From: an uncultured Dechloromonas sp.
GTDB lineage: Bacteria > Pseudomonadota > Gammaproteobacteria > Burkholderiales > Rhodocyclaceae
NCBI RefSeq assembly: GCF_945957265.1
Contig: NZ_CAMFKO010000023.1
Location: 1-63,203, forward strand
Direction of reading: 5' to 3'
Length of the DNA stretch: 63,203 bases
The notes below the pieces were generated by a model. The model searched no databases, had not been told where the DNA came from, and saw only the letters and a list, made by a program, of their open reading frames with translations. Positions 1-10,166 of this stretch are shown here, in pieces (position 1 is the first letter of the stretch; each line of letters starts with the position of its first letter). Made by a program: the position numbers and the translations under genes.

Positions 1-54
1 AATACCGGCCTGTCACGCCGGGGGTCGCGGGTTCGAGTCCCGTCCACTCCGCCA
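1..54 (+). tRNA. tRNA-Asp (anticodon GTC), 5' end cut off by the window
   Basis: The window starts inside a tRNA. The anticodon stem CCGGC (5-9) pairs with GCCGG (17-21) around a 7-base loop with GTC at 12-14, which reads aspartate codons. The T arm with GTTCGAG and an encoded CCA (52-54) follow. The acceptor 5' strand and D arm lie outside the window. Confidence 0.95.
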
Positions 55-59
55 GCAAT

Positions 60-88
60 AAAAAAACCAGCTTCGGCTGGTTTTTTTA
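60..88. terminator. Rho-independent terminator after tRNA-Asp
   Basis: CCAGC (67-71) and GCTGG (76-80) form a stem with a TTCG tetraloop, extended by A/T pairs. It is followed by seven T and preceded by an A run, so it could work on both strands. It ends the tRNA transcript just before mltD. Confidence 0.9.
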
Positions 89-137
89 TTGCTGTTTTTT
101 TATGCCGTTTCTCCCGAAGCAGCCCGAGGCGACACGG

Positions 138-143
138 TATAAT
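138..143 (+). promoter_or_regulatory. Candidate -10 box of mltD
   Basis: A perfect TATAAT lies 38 bases before the ATG at 182. No good -35 hexamer is visible at the right distance. A start point near 150 would leave the in-frame TTG at 158 almost leaderless, which favours the ATG at 182 as the mltD start. Confidence 0.55.
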
Positions 144-181
144 CTCGCCCTCCAGAATTGCGCGAGCCAGGCACTTCCACC

Positions 182-1714
182 ATGCAGCACAGCAACAGTT
201 CATCGCCTCCGCTCAAGATTCGCAAGACCCTGATGGTTATCGCGCTGTGCCTGCTGGCGACACCCGCGCTGGCCCAATTCGGCGATCTGTCGATCTTCCC
301 GTCGCTGAAAATCCCGTCCGCGCCCGAGCAAGCCACCGGAACACCAGACGACTCGCTGACGGTGCAGGAAATCCAGGGCGCCGCCGTACTCCCGGTCAAC
401 ATCGACCTGACGGTGCGCGAGAACAATCTCTGGGACCGCATTCGCAACGGGTTTGCGATGACCGATCTCAACGACGACCTGGTCCTTCATTATCAGCAGT
501 GGTACCAGAACCGTCCGGATGCCTTGCGCCGCATGGTCGAGCGCAGCCGCCCCTACCTCCACCACATCGTCGAGGAACTGGAAGCGCGCGGCATGCCGAC
601 CGAGCTGGCCCTGCTGCCGATGGTCGAAAGCTCGTTCAACCCCAACGCCTACTCGCGCGCCCATGCCTCGGGCCTGTGGCAGTTCATCCCGGCCACCGGC
701 AAGCGCTTCAATCTCGAACAGAACTGGTGGCGTGACGAGCGCCGCGACATCGTTGCCTCGACCAATGCCGCGCTCGACTACCTGCAGACCATTTACGAGA
801 TGCACGGCGACTGGCACCTCGCCCTCGCCTCGTACAACTGGGGCGAAGGCGCCGTCAAGCGGGCCATCGTCAAGAACGAAGCGCGCGGCCTGCCCACCGA
901 CTACCCCAGCCTGAACATGCCGAACGAGACGCGGCACTACGTTCCCAAGCTGCAGGCGCTGAAGAATATTTTCGGCAACCCGGGGCTGATTGCCCGCCTC
1001 GGCCTGCCCTTCATTCCGAACGAGCCGTATTTCGCCACCCTGGAAAGCCCGCAGCCGATCGACGTCAAGACGGCCGCGCGACTGGCCAACATGTCGGTGG
1101 AGGAGTTCCAGCGGCTGAATCCGTCGCACAACCGGCCGATCATCAAGCCGGACACGCCGGTGGTGATTCCCGCCGACAAGGTGGATACCTTCCGCAGCAA
1201 CCTGCACGCCAACAAAGTGCCGCTGACGCAATGGCAGGCCTACACCGTCACTGCTGCGGAACGCCTGGACCAGATTGCCGCCCGCTTCGATACCAGCGCA
1301 GCCGAACTGGCCCGCGTCAACGGCCTCTCCGAAAAAGTGCGCCTGGGCACTGGATCGACCTTGCTTGTTCCCGGCACCGGCAACACCTCGGGCCTGACCT
1401 CGCTGCTCAACGCCGCGGCGCCGCAACACATCATCGCCCCCGAACGGACTGCCCGGGCCTGCGGCAAGCCGGCGAAAAAAGGCGCCAAGGCATGCCCGGC
1501 ACGCGACGAACCGCTTGCCGCCAAAAGCGACAGGACAGGCAAGGGAACGCCGGCCAAAAGCGAGAAGGCAAGCGCCAGGGCCGGTGCCAGCAAGACATCG
1601 GCCAACAGCCCGGCCGCCAAGGCACAACCGAAAGCCGGCCCGGGCAAGCCCGGCAGCAAGCCGGCCGGCAGCCCGACCAAGGCCGCCAAACCCGCCGCCA
1701 AGCCCCACAAATAG
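182..1714 (+). CDS. mltD: Membrane-bound lytic murein transglycosylase D
   Basis: About 510 aa. It cleaves the MurNAc-GlcNAc bond of peptidoglycan to give 1,6-anhydromuropeptides in the periplasm. The N-terminus has a hydrophobic signal peptide ending in ATPALAQ. The SLT domain follows, with the catalytic Glu in LLPMVESSFNP and the ASGLWQF motif. The C-terminal part has LysM-like peptidoglycan-binding modules (one around WQAYTVTAAERLDQIA) and then a roughly 100-residue Lys/Pro/Ala-rich basic tail. I chose the ATG at 182 rather than the TTG at 158 because the signal peptide starts cleanly there and 158 lies too close to the -10 box. The family assignment is secure. The low-complexity tail is the unusual part. 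Confidence 0.9.
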   Translation: MQHSNSSSPPLKIRKTLMVIALCLLATPALAQFGDLSIFPSLKIPSAPEQATGTPDDSLTVQEIQGAAVLPVNIDLTVRENNLWDRIRNGFAMTDLNDDLVLHYQQWYQNRPDALRRMVERSRPYLHHIVEELEARGMPTELALLPMVESSFNPNAYSRAHASGLWQFIPATGKRFNLEQNWWRDERRDIVASTNAALDYLQTIYEMHGDWHLALASYNWGEGAVKRAIVKNEARGLPTDYPSLNMPNETRHYVPKLQALKNIFGNPGLIARLGLPFIPNEPYFATLESPQPIDVKTAARLANMSVEEFQRLNPSHNRPIIKPDTPVVIPADKVDTFRSNLHANKVPLTQWQAYTVTAAERLDQIAARFDTSAAELARVNGLSEKVRLGTGSTLLVPGTGNTSGLTSLLNAAAPQHIIAPERTARACGKPAKKGAKACPARDEPLAAKSDRTGKGTPAKSEKASARAGASKTSANSPAAKAQPKAGPGKPGSKPAGSPTKAAKPAAKPHK

Positions 1715-1715
1715 G

Positions 1716-3701
1716 TCAGGTGCTCAGCAAATGGCAACTCACGCGCTGCGTTGCCGTTACATCGACCGCTTCCGGATAGCGGCTGCGACACACGTCCATG
1801 GCGTGCGGGCAGCGCGGGTGAAAGTGACAGCCGCTCGGCGGATTGGCCGGTGACGGCGTCTCCCCGGACAGCCGGATAACGGCCGCCGCCCCCTCCAGGC
1901 GCGGTAACGGGACGGCCGACAGCAGGGCTTGCGTATAAGGGTGCCGCGGCGCGCGCAACACCTCCTCGGCCCGCCCCCGCTCGACAATCCGGCCGAGGTA
2001 CATCACCGCGATGTCGTGCGCCAGGTACTCCACCACCGCGAAGTTGTGGGTGATGAACAGGTAGGCCACACCCAACTCGGACTGCAGCTTCTTGAGCAGG
2101 TTGAGAATCTGCGCCTGCACCGACACGTCGAGCGCCGAGGTCGGCTCGTCGCAGATCAGCAGGCCGGGCTGCACGGCGAGCGCCCGCGCCACAGCGATGC
2201 GCTGGCGCTGACCGCCGGAGAACTCGTGCGGATAGCGGTCGATGGCCTCTTCCGGCAGCCCGACCTGGCTCAGCAGCGCCGCCACGGCGGCGCGCCGCGA
2301 GCGCGCCTCGCCAACGACGCCCAGCGCATCCATCCCTTCGGCAATGATTTCGCCGACGCGCAGGCGGGGGTTGAGCGAGGCAAAGGGGTCCTGGAAGATC
2401 ATCTGCATGTGGCGACGCGCCGCGCGCAGGCGCGCCCCGCGCAGCCCGACCAGTTGCTGCCCGCCGAGGAGAACCGAACCCTCGGTCGGCGGAATCAGCT
2501 GCAGCAGCGCCTTGCCCACCGTCGTCTTGCCGCAGCCGGACTCGCCGACCAGCGCCAGGGTCCGCCCCGGCAAGATGGCCAGCGACAGGCCGTCGACCGC
2601 GCGGACATGACCCACCGTCCGCTGCAGCAAGCCCTTGCGGATCGGGAAATGGACCTTCAGGCCGTCAACCTGCAGAAACTCCCTGCCCGCGGAGACCGAA
2701 AGATCGGTGATGTCATGGCCGCCCCCCGCCGCATCCGCATCCGCGGCATCTCCCTGCCAGTGACAACGGACCGCATGCGCCTCTACCTCGCGCCAGGCCG
2801 GCGACTGCTCGCGGCAGACCGGCATGACATGGGGGCAACGCTCGGCGAAGCGGCAGCCGGCCGGCATCGCGGCCAGCGAGGGCACCTGGCCGGGAATGGT
2901 GGCCAGGCGCTGGCCGCGTCGCGACATATCCGGCAGCGCCTTGAACAGCGCCTGGGTATAGGGGTGGCGCGGCTGGCCGAAGAAGGCCTCGCGGCTGGCC
3001 ACCTCGACCAGCTCGCCGGCATACATGACGCCGATGCGATGCGCCATGCGGGCAACGACGCCCAGGTCGTGGGTAATGAGCAGGATGGCCATGCCGCGCT
3101 CGGCCTGCAGGCGAGCGAGCAGGTCGAGAATCTGCGCCTGGACGGTGACGTCGAGCGCGGTGGTCGGCTCGTCGGCAATCAGCAGTTCGGGTTCGCCGGC
3201 GAGCGCGATGGCGATCATCACCCGCTGCTTCATGCCGCCGGAAAACTGGAAGGGGTATTCGTCCAGCCGCCGTTCCGGATCGGCAATGCCGACCTGGCGC
3301 AGCAATTCGAGCATGCGCCCGGTGGCCGCCGCCCCCGTCATGCCGAGGTGGCGCTCCAGCACTTCGCCGATCTGCTGGCCGACGGTGAGCACCGGGTTGA
3401 GGCTGGTCGCCGGCTCCTGGAAGATCATCGCCATCCGGCCGCCGCGCCAGGCGCGCATGTCGGCTTCCGGCAGGGTCAGCAGGCTTTCGCCGTCCATCGA
3501 GACGCTGCCGCCGAGCACCCGCCCGGCCGCCGGTAACAGGCGCATGATGCCCTGGGCGGTGACCGACTTGCCGCAACCGGATTCGCCGAGCAGCGCGAAG
3601 GTTTCACCCTTGGCGATGCTGAAGGAAATGCCGTCAACGGCTGCCAGCGTTTTTTTGCCGGCCATGAAGCCGAGACGGAGATTGTCGACCTTCAGCATCA
3701 T
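1716..3701 (-). CDS. yejF: Peptide ABC transporter, fused double ATP-binding protein (YejF type)
   Basis: About 661 aa with two complete ABC ATPase halves in one chain. Walker A motifs GESGCGKS/T lie at about residues 39-46 and 386-393. The first half has signature FSGGMKQR (about 153-160) and Walker B LLIADEP (about 173-179). Each half ends in an oligopeptide-transporter C-terminal module with cysteines (first half CRFAERCP...C...C), as in DppD/DppF. That explains the length compared with about 530 aa in E. coli YejF. It energises uptake of oligopeptides or microcin C-like compounds through YejB and YejE. The start is the first ATG of an ATGATG pair. The preceding AAGG lies inside one arm of a 19-bp inverted repeat, so initiation may depend on RNA folding. 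Confidence 0.88.
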   Translation of the reverse strand: MMLKVDNLRLGFMAGKKTLAAVDGISFSIAKGETFALLGESGCGKSVTAQGIMRLLPAAGRVLGGSVSMDGESLLTLPEADMRAWRGGRMAMIFQEPATSLNPVLTVGQQIGEVLERHLGMTGAAATGRMLELLRQVGIADPERRLDEYPFQFSGGMKQRVMIAIALAGEPELLIADEPTTALDVTVQAQILDLLARLQAERGMAILLITHDLGVVARMAHRIGVMYAGELVEVASREAFFGQPRHPYTQALFKALPDMSRRGQRLATIPGQVPSLAAMPAGCRFAERCPHVMPVCREQSPAWREVEAHAVRCHWQGDAADADAAGGGHDITDLSVSAGREFLQVDGLKVHFPIRKGLLQRTVGHVRAVDGLSLAILPGRTLALVGESGCGKTTVGKALLQLIPPTEGSVLLGGQQLVGLRGARLRAARRHMQMIFQDPFASLNPRLRVGEIIAEGMDALGVVGEARSRRAAVAALLSQVGLPEEAIDRYPHEFSGGQRQRIAVARALAVQPGLLICDEPTSALDVSVQAQILNLLKKLQSELGVAYLFITHNFAVVEYLAHDIAVMYLGRIVERGRAEEVLRAPRHPYTQALLSAVPLPRLEGAAAVIRLSGETPSPANPPSGCHFHPRCPHAMDVCRSRYPEAVDVTATQRVSCHLLST

Positions 3702-3926
3702 CCTTGAAACCTCAGTTGGACGCGGCTGCTGGTGCGTCTGGGCGGGATGGCCGGCGCGAAGCGACGACGCGGCAGGCAAAGGAGCGACAAAGCCGGACGC
3801 CCGTCCAGACGTGCCAGCAGCCGTGTAGCGCAGTCACCCAACGGGTGAATTGTCTCGAAGGCACAAAGGCCTGAACTCGTGCGGCTAGCCATCGATGGAT
3901 AAGCGATCAACTGAGGTTTCAAGGAT
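3700..3926. repeat. Insert-like palindromic spacer between yejE and yejF
   Basis: The spacer is bounded by a perfect 19-bp inverted repeat: CAACTGAGGTTTCAAGGAT at 3908-3926 and its reverse complement at 3700-3718. A second inverted pair lies inside, at 3723-3746 and 3800-3823. Its three non-Watson-Crick positions would be G-U pairs in plus-strand RNA. A small TCACCC/GGGTGA hairpin lies at 3834-3848. No protein-coding sequence is convincing. It could be a MITE-like insertion or an RNA control element covering the yejF ribosome-binding site. Confidence 0.6.
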
Positions 3927-5323
3927 CACGCCCTCGGGTCGAATGCGTCGCGCACGGCGTCGGCGAACAGGTTGGCGGCCAGCACCAGGATGAACATCGC
4001 GGCGAAGGCCGCCGCCAGCGACCACCAGACCACCGGCTCGCGCCCCAGCTCCATGCGGGCATTGTTGATCATGGTGCCGAAGCTGGTCATGGTCGGATCG
4101 ACGCCGATGCCGACGTAGGACAGCACCGCCTCGGCCAGTACCAGTCCGGAAAAATCCATGACCAGCGCGATGATGACGATGTGCATCAGGTTGGGCAGGA
4201 TGTGGCGGACGATGATGCGCCACGACGACACGCCGAAGGCCTGCGCCGCCTGGATGTATTCGAGCTCGCGCAGTTTCAGCGTCTCGCCGCGCAGCAGCCG
4301 GCACAGGCCGGTCCACGAAGTGATGCCGAGGATGAAGCAGAGCGCCAGCAGGCGCAGGTCGGCCCGCTCGGCGGCGGTCGAGAACCATTGCGGATGCGTG
4401 TCGATGACCACCTGCATCATCAGCACGGCGGCGGCGATGAGCAGCACGCCGGGGATGGAATTGAGCACGGTGTAGAGGTACTGGATCGCGTCATCGGCCC
4501 AGCCGCGGAAATAGCCGGCGACGATGCCGAGCAGCACCGCCATCGGCAGCATGACCAGCGTGGTGACCAGGCCGATGATCAGGCCGGTGCGCACGCTTTT
4601 GAGGATCTGGTACAGCACGTCCTGGCCGACCTTGTCGGTGCCGAACACGTGGTACTGCCCGGACAGCCAGAAGAGCGGCACGGCGACCAGCAGCATCAGC
4701 GCCAGGGCGACCAGCACCGCGTTCCACGCGAAGGCCGTTTCGCCGCGCCAGATGCGCTGCCAGCCTGTGCCCGGCGCCTCGCCGCGCCCAACCGCGCCCG
4801 ACGCCAGGCCGGCCACCGCCAGCCAGCACAGAAAGGCCAGCACGCCGGCCCGGAAGGCCGTAAAGCCGGCATCGGCCGCCACTTCGTCCTCGCGCTCCGC
4901 CAGATGTTTGCCGCCGTGCTTGAGGCGCGGATACTCGCGCACCGCCCCCTGGCCCGGCACATCGACGGTTTCCTTGGCATACAGGCGGGTGGCGAAGGGT
5001 TCGGAATAGGTTTTTTCGTTGCGCGTGCGCAAGGGCGTCGCCAGCGCGTCGAGCACCGACAGGACCTCGACCGCATAGCGGGTCTCCTGCCCCGGCTTGC
5101 CCTCCAGGGCCGGCCGGTAATGCAGGGAGTCGAGCAGGCCGACGAGAATGAAGGCGAGGAGCACGGTAGCCGAGGCCATGCCGACCCGGCTCGCCCCCAC
5201 CCGCCGCCAGGCCGCCAGCAAGGGAGGATTCCGCGCGATGAGCACGGCGAAACCGATCCCGGCCGCGAGCAGCAGCCAGATCAGGATATCGGACCACAGG
5301 ACGACGATCTGGAAGCCCATCAT
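3926..5323 (-). CDS. yejE: Peptide ABC transporter permease (YejE type), enlarged
   Basis: About 465 aa inner-membrane permease that partners YejB and YejF. The C-terminal half has the BPD_transp_1 fold: FGTDKVGQDVLYQI, then the EAA-loop region (EYIQAAQAFGVSSWRIIVRH), then the DPTMTSFGTMI ending typical of DppC/YejE proteins. E. coli YejE is about 340 aa. The extra length is an N-terminal helix region plus a charged periplasmic segment of about 90 residues after the second helix (around LHYRPALEGKPGQETRYAV). The ATG at 5323 overlaps the yejB stop as ATGA, which indicates translational coupling. Confidence 0.88.
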   Translation of the reverse strand: MMGFQIVVLWSDILIWLLLAAGIGFAVLIARNPPLLAAWRRVGASRVGMASATVLLAFILVGLLDSLHYRPALEGKPGQETRYAVEVLSVLDALATPLRTRNEKTYSEPFATRLYAKETVDVPGQGAVREYPRLKHGGKHLAEREDEVAADAGFTAFRAGVLAFLCWLAVAGLASGAVGRGEAPGTGWQRIWRGETAFAWNAVLVALALMLLVAVPLFWLSGQYHVFGTDKVGQDVLYQILKSVRTGLIIGLVTTLVMLPMAVLLGIVAGYFRGWADDAIQYLYTVLNSIPGVLLIAAAVLMMQVVIDTHPQWFSTAAERADLRLLALCFILGITSWTGLCRLLRGETLKLRELEYIQAAQAFGVSSWRIIVRHILPNLMHIVIIALVMDFSGLVLAEAVLSYVGIGVDPTMTSFGTMINNARMELGREPVVWWSLAAAFAAMFILVLAANLFADAVRDAFDPRA

Positions 5324-6297
5324 TCGAAGCGAATCCGAGGATCGACCAGCGTGTAGGAAATATCGGTCAGGATCAGGCCGACGATGTAGAGCAGCGAACC
5401 GATGAAGACCATCGAGCGCACCACGGCGAAATCCTGGGCGTTGATGGCGTCGATGGTGTAGCTGCCCAGGCCGGGAATGCCGAAGAAGGACTCGGTCAGC
5501 AGCGAGCCCATGAAGAGCAGCGGAATGACCACGACCACGCCGGTCAGGATGGGAATCAGCGCATTGCGCAGGATATGGCGGAAGAAGACCAGCGTTTCCG
5601 GCAGGCCCTTGGCACGGGCGGTCCGCACGTAATCCTTGCCGACCTCCTCGAGAAAGATCGTCCGGTACCAGCGCGTCGACGACCCGATCCCCGAAACCAC
5701 CCCGATCAGCACCGGCAGGACCAGGAAGCGCCACGCCTCCAGCCCGCCGCCGAAGCCGGAAATCGGCACCAGCCGCCACACCTTGCTGATCAGGTACTGG
5801 CCGCCGATGATGTAGAACAGCCCGGAAATGGACATCATCGCCACGCACAGCACGACGCCCCAGAAATCGAAGGCGGTGGCGCGGAAGAAAGCCAGCGTCA
5901 GCGCGAAGCTGACCGTCACGAACAGGCCGAGAACGAAGGTCGGCAGCGCGATGGCCAGCGACGGCCCCATGCGGTTGGCGATCTCGCGGGCGATGTCGCG
6001 GCCGTCTTCGGCGCGCCCGAAATCGCCGACGAACATGCGCGCCGATTTCCGGAAAAAGACCGTATCGGTCACCGCCGCCAGCCCCGCGGCGTCGCCATTG
6101 AACAGCAGCGGCTTGTCGTAACCGCGCTCCGCCTTCCACTTCTCGATCGCCTCCGGCGTCACGCGCTTGACCCCGAGCTGCATGCGCGCCATGTCGTCGG
6201 GCGTATTGACCACGAAGAACAGCGCAAAGGTGATGAGATTCACCCCGATCAGGATGGGCAGCGCGTAGAGAAGGCGGCGAACGATGTAGGCGAGCAT
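5320..6297 (-). CDS. yejB: Peptide ABC transporter permease (YejB type)
   Basis: About 325 aa inner-membrane permease, first gene of the yejBEF operon. The N-terminus MLAYIVRRLLYALPILIGV is the usual DppB/YejB start. The EAA loop appears as YVRTARAKGLPE, and the protein ends in YTLVDPRIRFE, typical of YejB. It overlaps yejE by four bases. No substrate-binding protein gene (yejA) lies upstream: the next feature is tRNA-Ser. The binding protein must therefore be encoded elsewhere or shared. Confidence 0.9.
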   Translation of the reverse strand: MLAYIVRRLLYALPILIGVNLITFALFFVVNTPDDMARMQLGVKRVTPEAIEKWKAERGYDKPLLFNGDAAGLAAVTDTVFFRKSARMFVGDFGRAEDGRDIAREIANRMGPSLAIALPTFVLGLFVTVSFALTLAFFRATAFDFWGVVLCVAMMSISGLFYIIGGQYLISKVWRLVPISGFGGGLEAWRFLVLPVLIGVVSGIGSSTRWYRTIFLEEVGKDYVRTARAKGLPETLVFFRHILRNALIPILTGVVVVIPLLFMGSLLTESFFGIPGLGSYTIDAINAQDFAVVRSMVFIGSLLYIVGLILTDISYTLVDPRIRFE

Positions 6298-6430
6298 TGC
6301 CGCGATTATGCCAAGACCCGGCGGCTCTGGGGGAGCTAGTAAGCGGCCATGCCGCCCTCGGCGGGCAAATTGTGTCCGCGCGCTTCACAAAGCTTTACAG
6401 AGTCGCGACAAGCACCCTGTCGGCCTCGGT

Positions 6431-6436
6431 TATACT
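6431..6436 (+). promoter_or_regulatory. Candidate plus-strand -10 box (TATACT)
   Basis: TATACT followed by CCGCGCC resembles -10 regions elsewhere in this window. The next plus-strand gene is mltF at 6655, so a transcript from here would cross tRNA-Ser antisense. No clear -35 is visible. Confidence 0.3.
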
Positions 6437-6539
6437 CCGCGCCACCGCACGGCGGCCTCACCCGAAAGCGGCCCGGGAACAAAGAAAAAGCCACGTTCAT
6501 CAGCCGTACGACGACTGGCAAACATGGCTTGTTCAGGTC

Positions 6540-6628
<89 letters not shown>

Positions 6629-6654
6629 GCGGGAGCGAGATAATAGCACAAGAG

Positions 6655-8172
6655 ATGCGCTGGATAGAACGTCTATTCCTGTTGATTGCAGTTTTTTTTA
6701 TCGCCGGCTGCGGCGAGAACTTCGGACGCCTGCCCTTCCCGACGCCGGCGCAGCACGATCTCGTCGTCCTCATCCACCCCGGACAGCTGACCTACACGAC
6801 CGATGAAAACGGAAATCCGGGCGGCCTCGAATACGACCTGATCCAGACTTTCGCGCAGGAACTCGGCGTCGGCGTCAAATACCTGGTCGCCGAAGCGGAT
6901 ACGCTGGAAGCGCAGATCGCCGGCACCCGCTATCACCTGGCGGCCGGCTGGCTCTCCCCCGGCGCCGACCCCGGCATCGAGAACACCCCGCCCATTTTCC
7001 AGACGCGCGACATCCTGATCCAGCACGAAGCCACCCTGCCCCTGACCGGGCCGGAACAGCTGAGCGGGGCGAGCGTTCACGTCATGGCCGGCTCGCGCCA
7101 GGCCGAGACGCTGCGCAAGCTGGCCAGCAAGATACCGGACATCAAGGTGGTGGAATTCAACGGCGCCGACGTCCTGAGCCTGCTCGAGCAACTCGGCAAC
7201 CGACGCATCGAGTATGTCGCCCTTGACGAGAGCCTCGAGGACCTCGCCAACCAGCACGTGCCCAACCTGCGCTCGTCGTTGGCGCTGAGCGACAATCAGC
7301 CGGTCGTCTGGACCCTGGGCCGGCACCCCAACGCCGAGCTCAAGGCCCGCCTCGAAACCTTTGTCGAGCGGGTGCAGCACGACGGCACGCTGGCCCGCCT
7401 GGAGGATCGCTACCTGGGCCACGTACGACGCCTGGAACAGGCCGACATCGTCAAGTTCCTCGGCGCCGTCGAAACGACCCTGCCCAAGTTCCGCAAATAC
7501 TTCCAGGCCGCCCAGGTACTGACCGGGATCGACTGGCGGCTGACTGCCGCCGTGGCCTACCACGAATCGCAGTGGGACCCGAACGCCACCAGCTACACCA
7601 ACGTGCGCGGCATCATGATGCTCACCGAGGAAACCGCCGACCGCCTGCAGGTCGGCAATCGCCTCGACCCGAGCGAAAGCATCCTGGCCGGTGCGCGCTA
7701 CATCAACCTGCTCAAGGACCAGTTGCCCGACGATTCCGAGGAGCCGGACCGCACCTGGCTGGCGCTGGCCGCCTACAACATCGGCCCCGGGCACTTCGGC
7801 GCCGCGCGCAGCCTCGCCCGGCAGCTCAAGGCGGACCCCAACGCCTGGTACGAGATGAAGCGCGTCCTGCCCAAGCTATCGCAACCCAAAATCGCGCAAC
7901 AGCTCAAGATCGGCAAGGCACGCGGCGGCGAAGCGGTCATCCTGGTCGAGAACATCCGCAGCTACTACGACATCCTGCTGCGCAACGCCCCGCCCTTCGG
8001 GCCGACGCCGAAGACGGCGGAAAGCCTGAAGCGCCTGGTCCAGGAAGTCGAAGAACGCCGCAAGTCCTACGCCCGACGGATGGCTGCCGCCAAGGCCATC
8101 GGCGAGCCCGACGACGACACCGACAACCGCCCGCCCAGGCTGCCGACCATCGAGGCCAGCGCGAGCAACTGA
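6655..8172 (+). CDS. mltF: Membrane-bound lytic murein transglycosylase F
   Basis: About 505 aa outer-membrane lipoprotein. The signal peptide ends in a lipobox (FIAGC). A periplasmic solute-binding-like (SBP_bac_3) domain covers about residues 35-260 and a C-terminal SLT domain about 285-430. The probable catalytic Glu is near residue 304 in AVAYHESQWDP, followed by TNVRGIMMLT and later LALAAYNIGPGH. It cleaves peptidoglycan, and the solute-binding domain acts as a muropeptide-sensing regulatory module in known MltF. The ATG at 6655 was chosen because the signal peptide begins there. The longer open frame upstream runs through tRNA-Ser and is not coding. Confidence 0.93.
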   Translation: MRWIERLFLLIAVFFIAGCGENFGRLPFPTPAQHDLVVLIHPGQLTYTTDENGNPGGLEYDLIQTFAQELGVGVKYLVAEADTLEAQIAGTRYHLAAGWLSPGADPGIENTPPIFQTRDILIQHEATLPLTGPEQLSGASVHVMAGSRQAETLRKLASKIPDIKVVEFNGADVLSLLEQLGNRRIEYVALDESLEDLANQHVPNLRSSLALSDNQPVVWTLGRHPNAELKARLETFVERVQHDGTLARLEDRYLGHVRRLEQADIVKFLGAVETTLPKFRKYFQAAQVLTGIDWRLTAAVAYHESQWDPNATSYTNVRGIMMLTEETADRLQVGNRLDPSESILAGARYINLLKDQLPDDSEEPDRTWLALAAYNIGPGHFGAARSLARQLKADPNAWYEMKRVLPKLSQPKIAQQLKIGKARGGEAVILVENIRSYYDILLRNAPPFGPTPKTAESLKRLVQEVEERRKSYARRMAAAKAIGEPDDDTDNRPPRLPTIEASASN

Positions 8173-8175
8173 CAT

Positions 8176-8211
8176 AAAAAATCCCCGCCCGGCTTGGCCG
8201 CTGGCGGGGAT
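8176..8211 (-). terminator. Terminator of serS, between convergent mltF and serS
   Basis: ATCCCCGCC (8181-8189) pairs with GGCGGGGAT (8203-8211). On the minus strand the stem is followed by a T run (A run 8176-8181 on plus). This fits a rho-independent terminator downstream of serS. Confidence 0.8.
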
Positions 8212-8253
8212 AGTGCCGGGTATCCGGCTAAACCCTTCGGCGCACGCGGCGGA

Positions 8254-9561
<1,308 letters not shown>

Positions 9562-9590
9562 TCAGCCGCAAGAAACGGCCAAAAACGGGA

Positions 9591-10166
9591 TTATACGCGA
9601 CGGAACAGCCGCGCCACGAAGCCCCAGACCTTGACCAGAATGCAGGCGGCAATGACGAGAAAGACCGCCAGCATGCCCAGGAAGACCAGCGGCGAAGCGA
9701 GCATCGCCCACAGCCCGCCGAGCACCATGCCTTCCTCGCCGAACGAGGCCAGCCAGTTGGAAAACGGCTCCGGCGAGGCATTGATCGCCAAGCGGCTGCC
9801 CGCCTTGGCGAAGTGCGTGCCGGCGGTGATGGTGCCGCCGAGCAGGCCGGCGGCCACGGCCCAGGCCGGGTCGACGTCGCCCATGGCAAAGGCGGCCAGC
9901 AAGGCGCCCGCCGGGATGCGAACGAAGGTCTGGAAGCTGTCCCACAGCGAATCGAAGGCCGGCACCTTGTCGGCCACCAGCTCGGCCAGCGCCATGCCGC
10001 CCGAGGCCGCCATGACCAGCGGATGCGTCAGCACGAGCAGCGACTCCGGCAGGTGCATGTAGCCGAGGTGCGCCAGCACGCCCGCCAGGAAAAGCACCAG
10101 GTAGAGGCGCAAGCCGCTCGCCCAGGCCAGCCCGGCGGAGAGGGCGATGGTCTGGACGAGGTCCAT
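9591..10166 (-). CDS. DUF4126 domain membrane protein
   Basis: 191 aa with about five predicted membrane helices (for example MDLVQTIALSAGLAWASGLR at the start and VFLGMLAVFLVIAACILV near the end) and a Gly-rich middle (AAGLLGGTITAGTHFAKAG). The layout fits the DUF4126 family, whose function is unknown. The ATG shares one base with the rarA stop (TAATG), so it is probably co-transcribed and translationally coupled with rarA. I infer no role beyond an inner-membrane location. Confidence 0.8.
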   Translation of the reverse strand: MDLVQTIALSAGLAWASGLRLYLVLFLAGVLAHLGYMHLPESLLVLTHPLVMAASGGMALAELVADKVPAFDSLWDSFQTFVRIPAGALLAAFAMGDVDPAWAVAAGLLGGTITAGTHFAKAGSRLAINASPEPFSNWLASFGEEGMVLGGLWAMLASPLVFLGMLAVFLVIAACILVKVWGFVARLFRRV

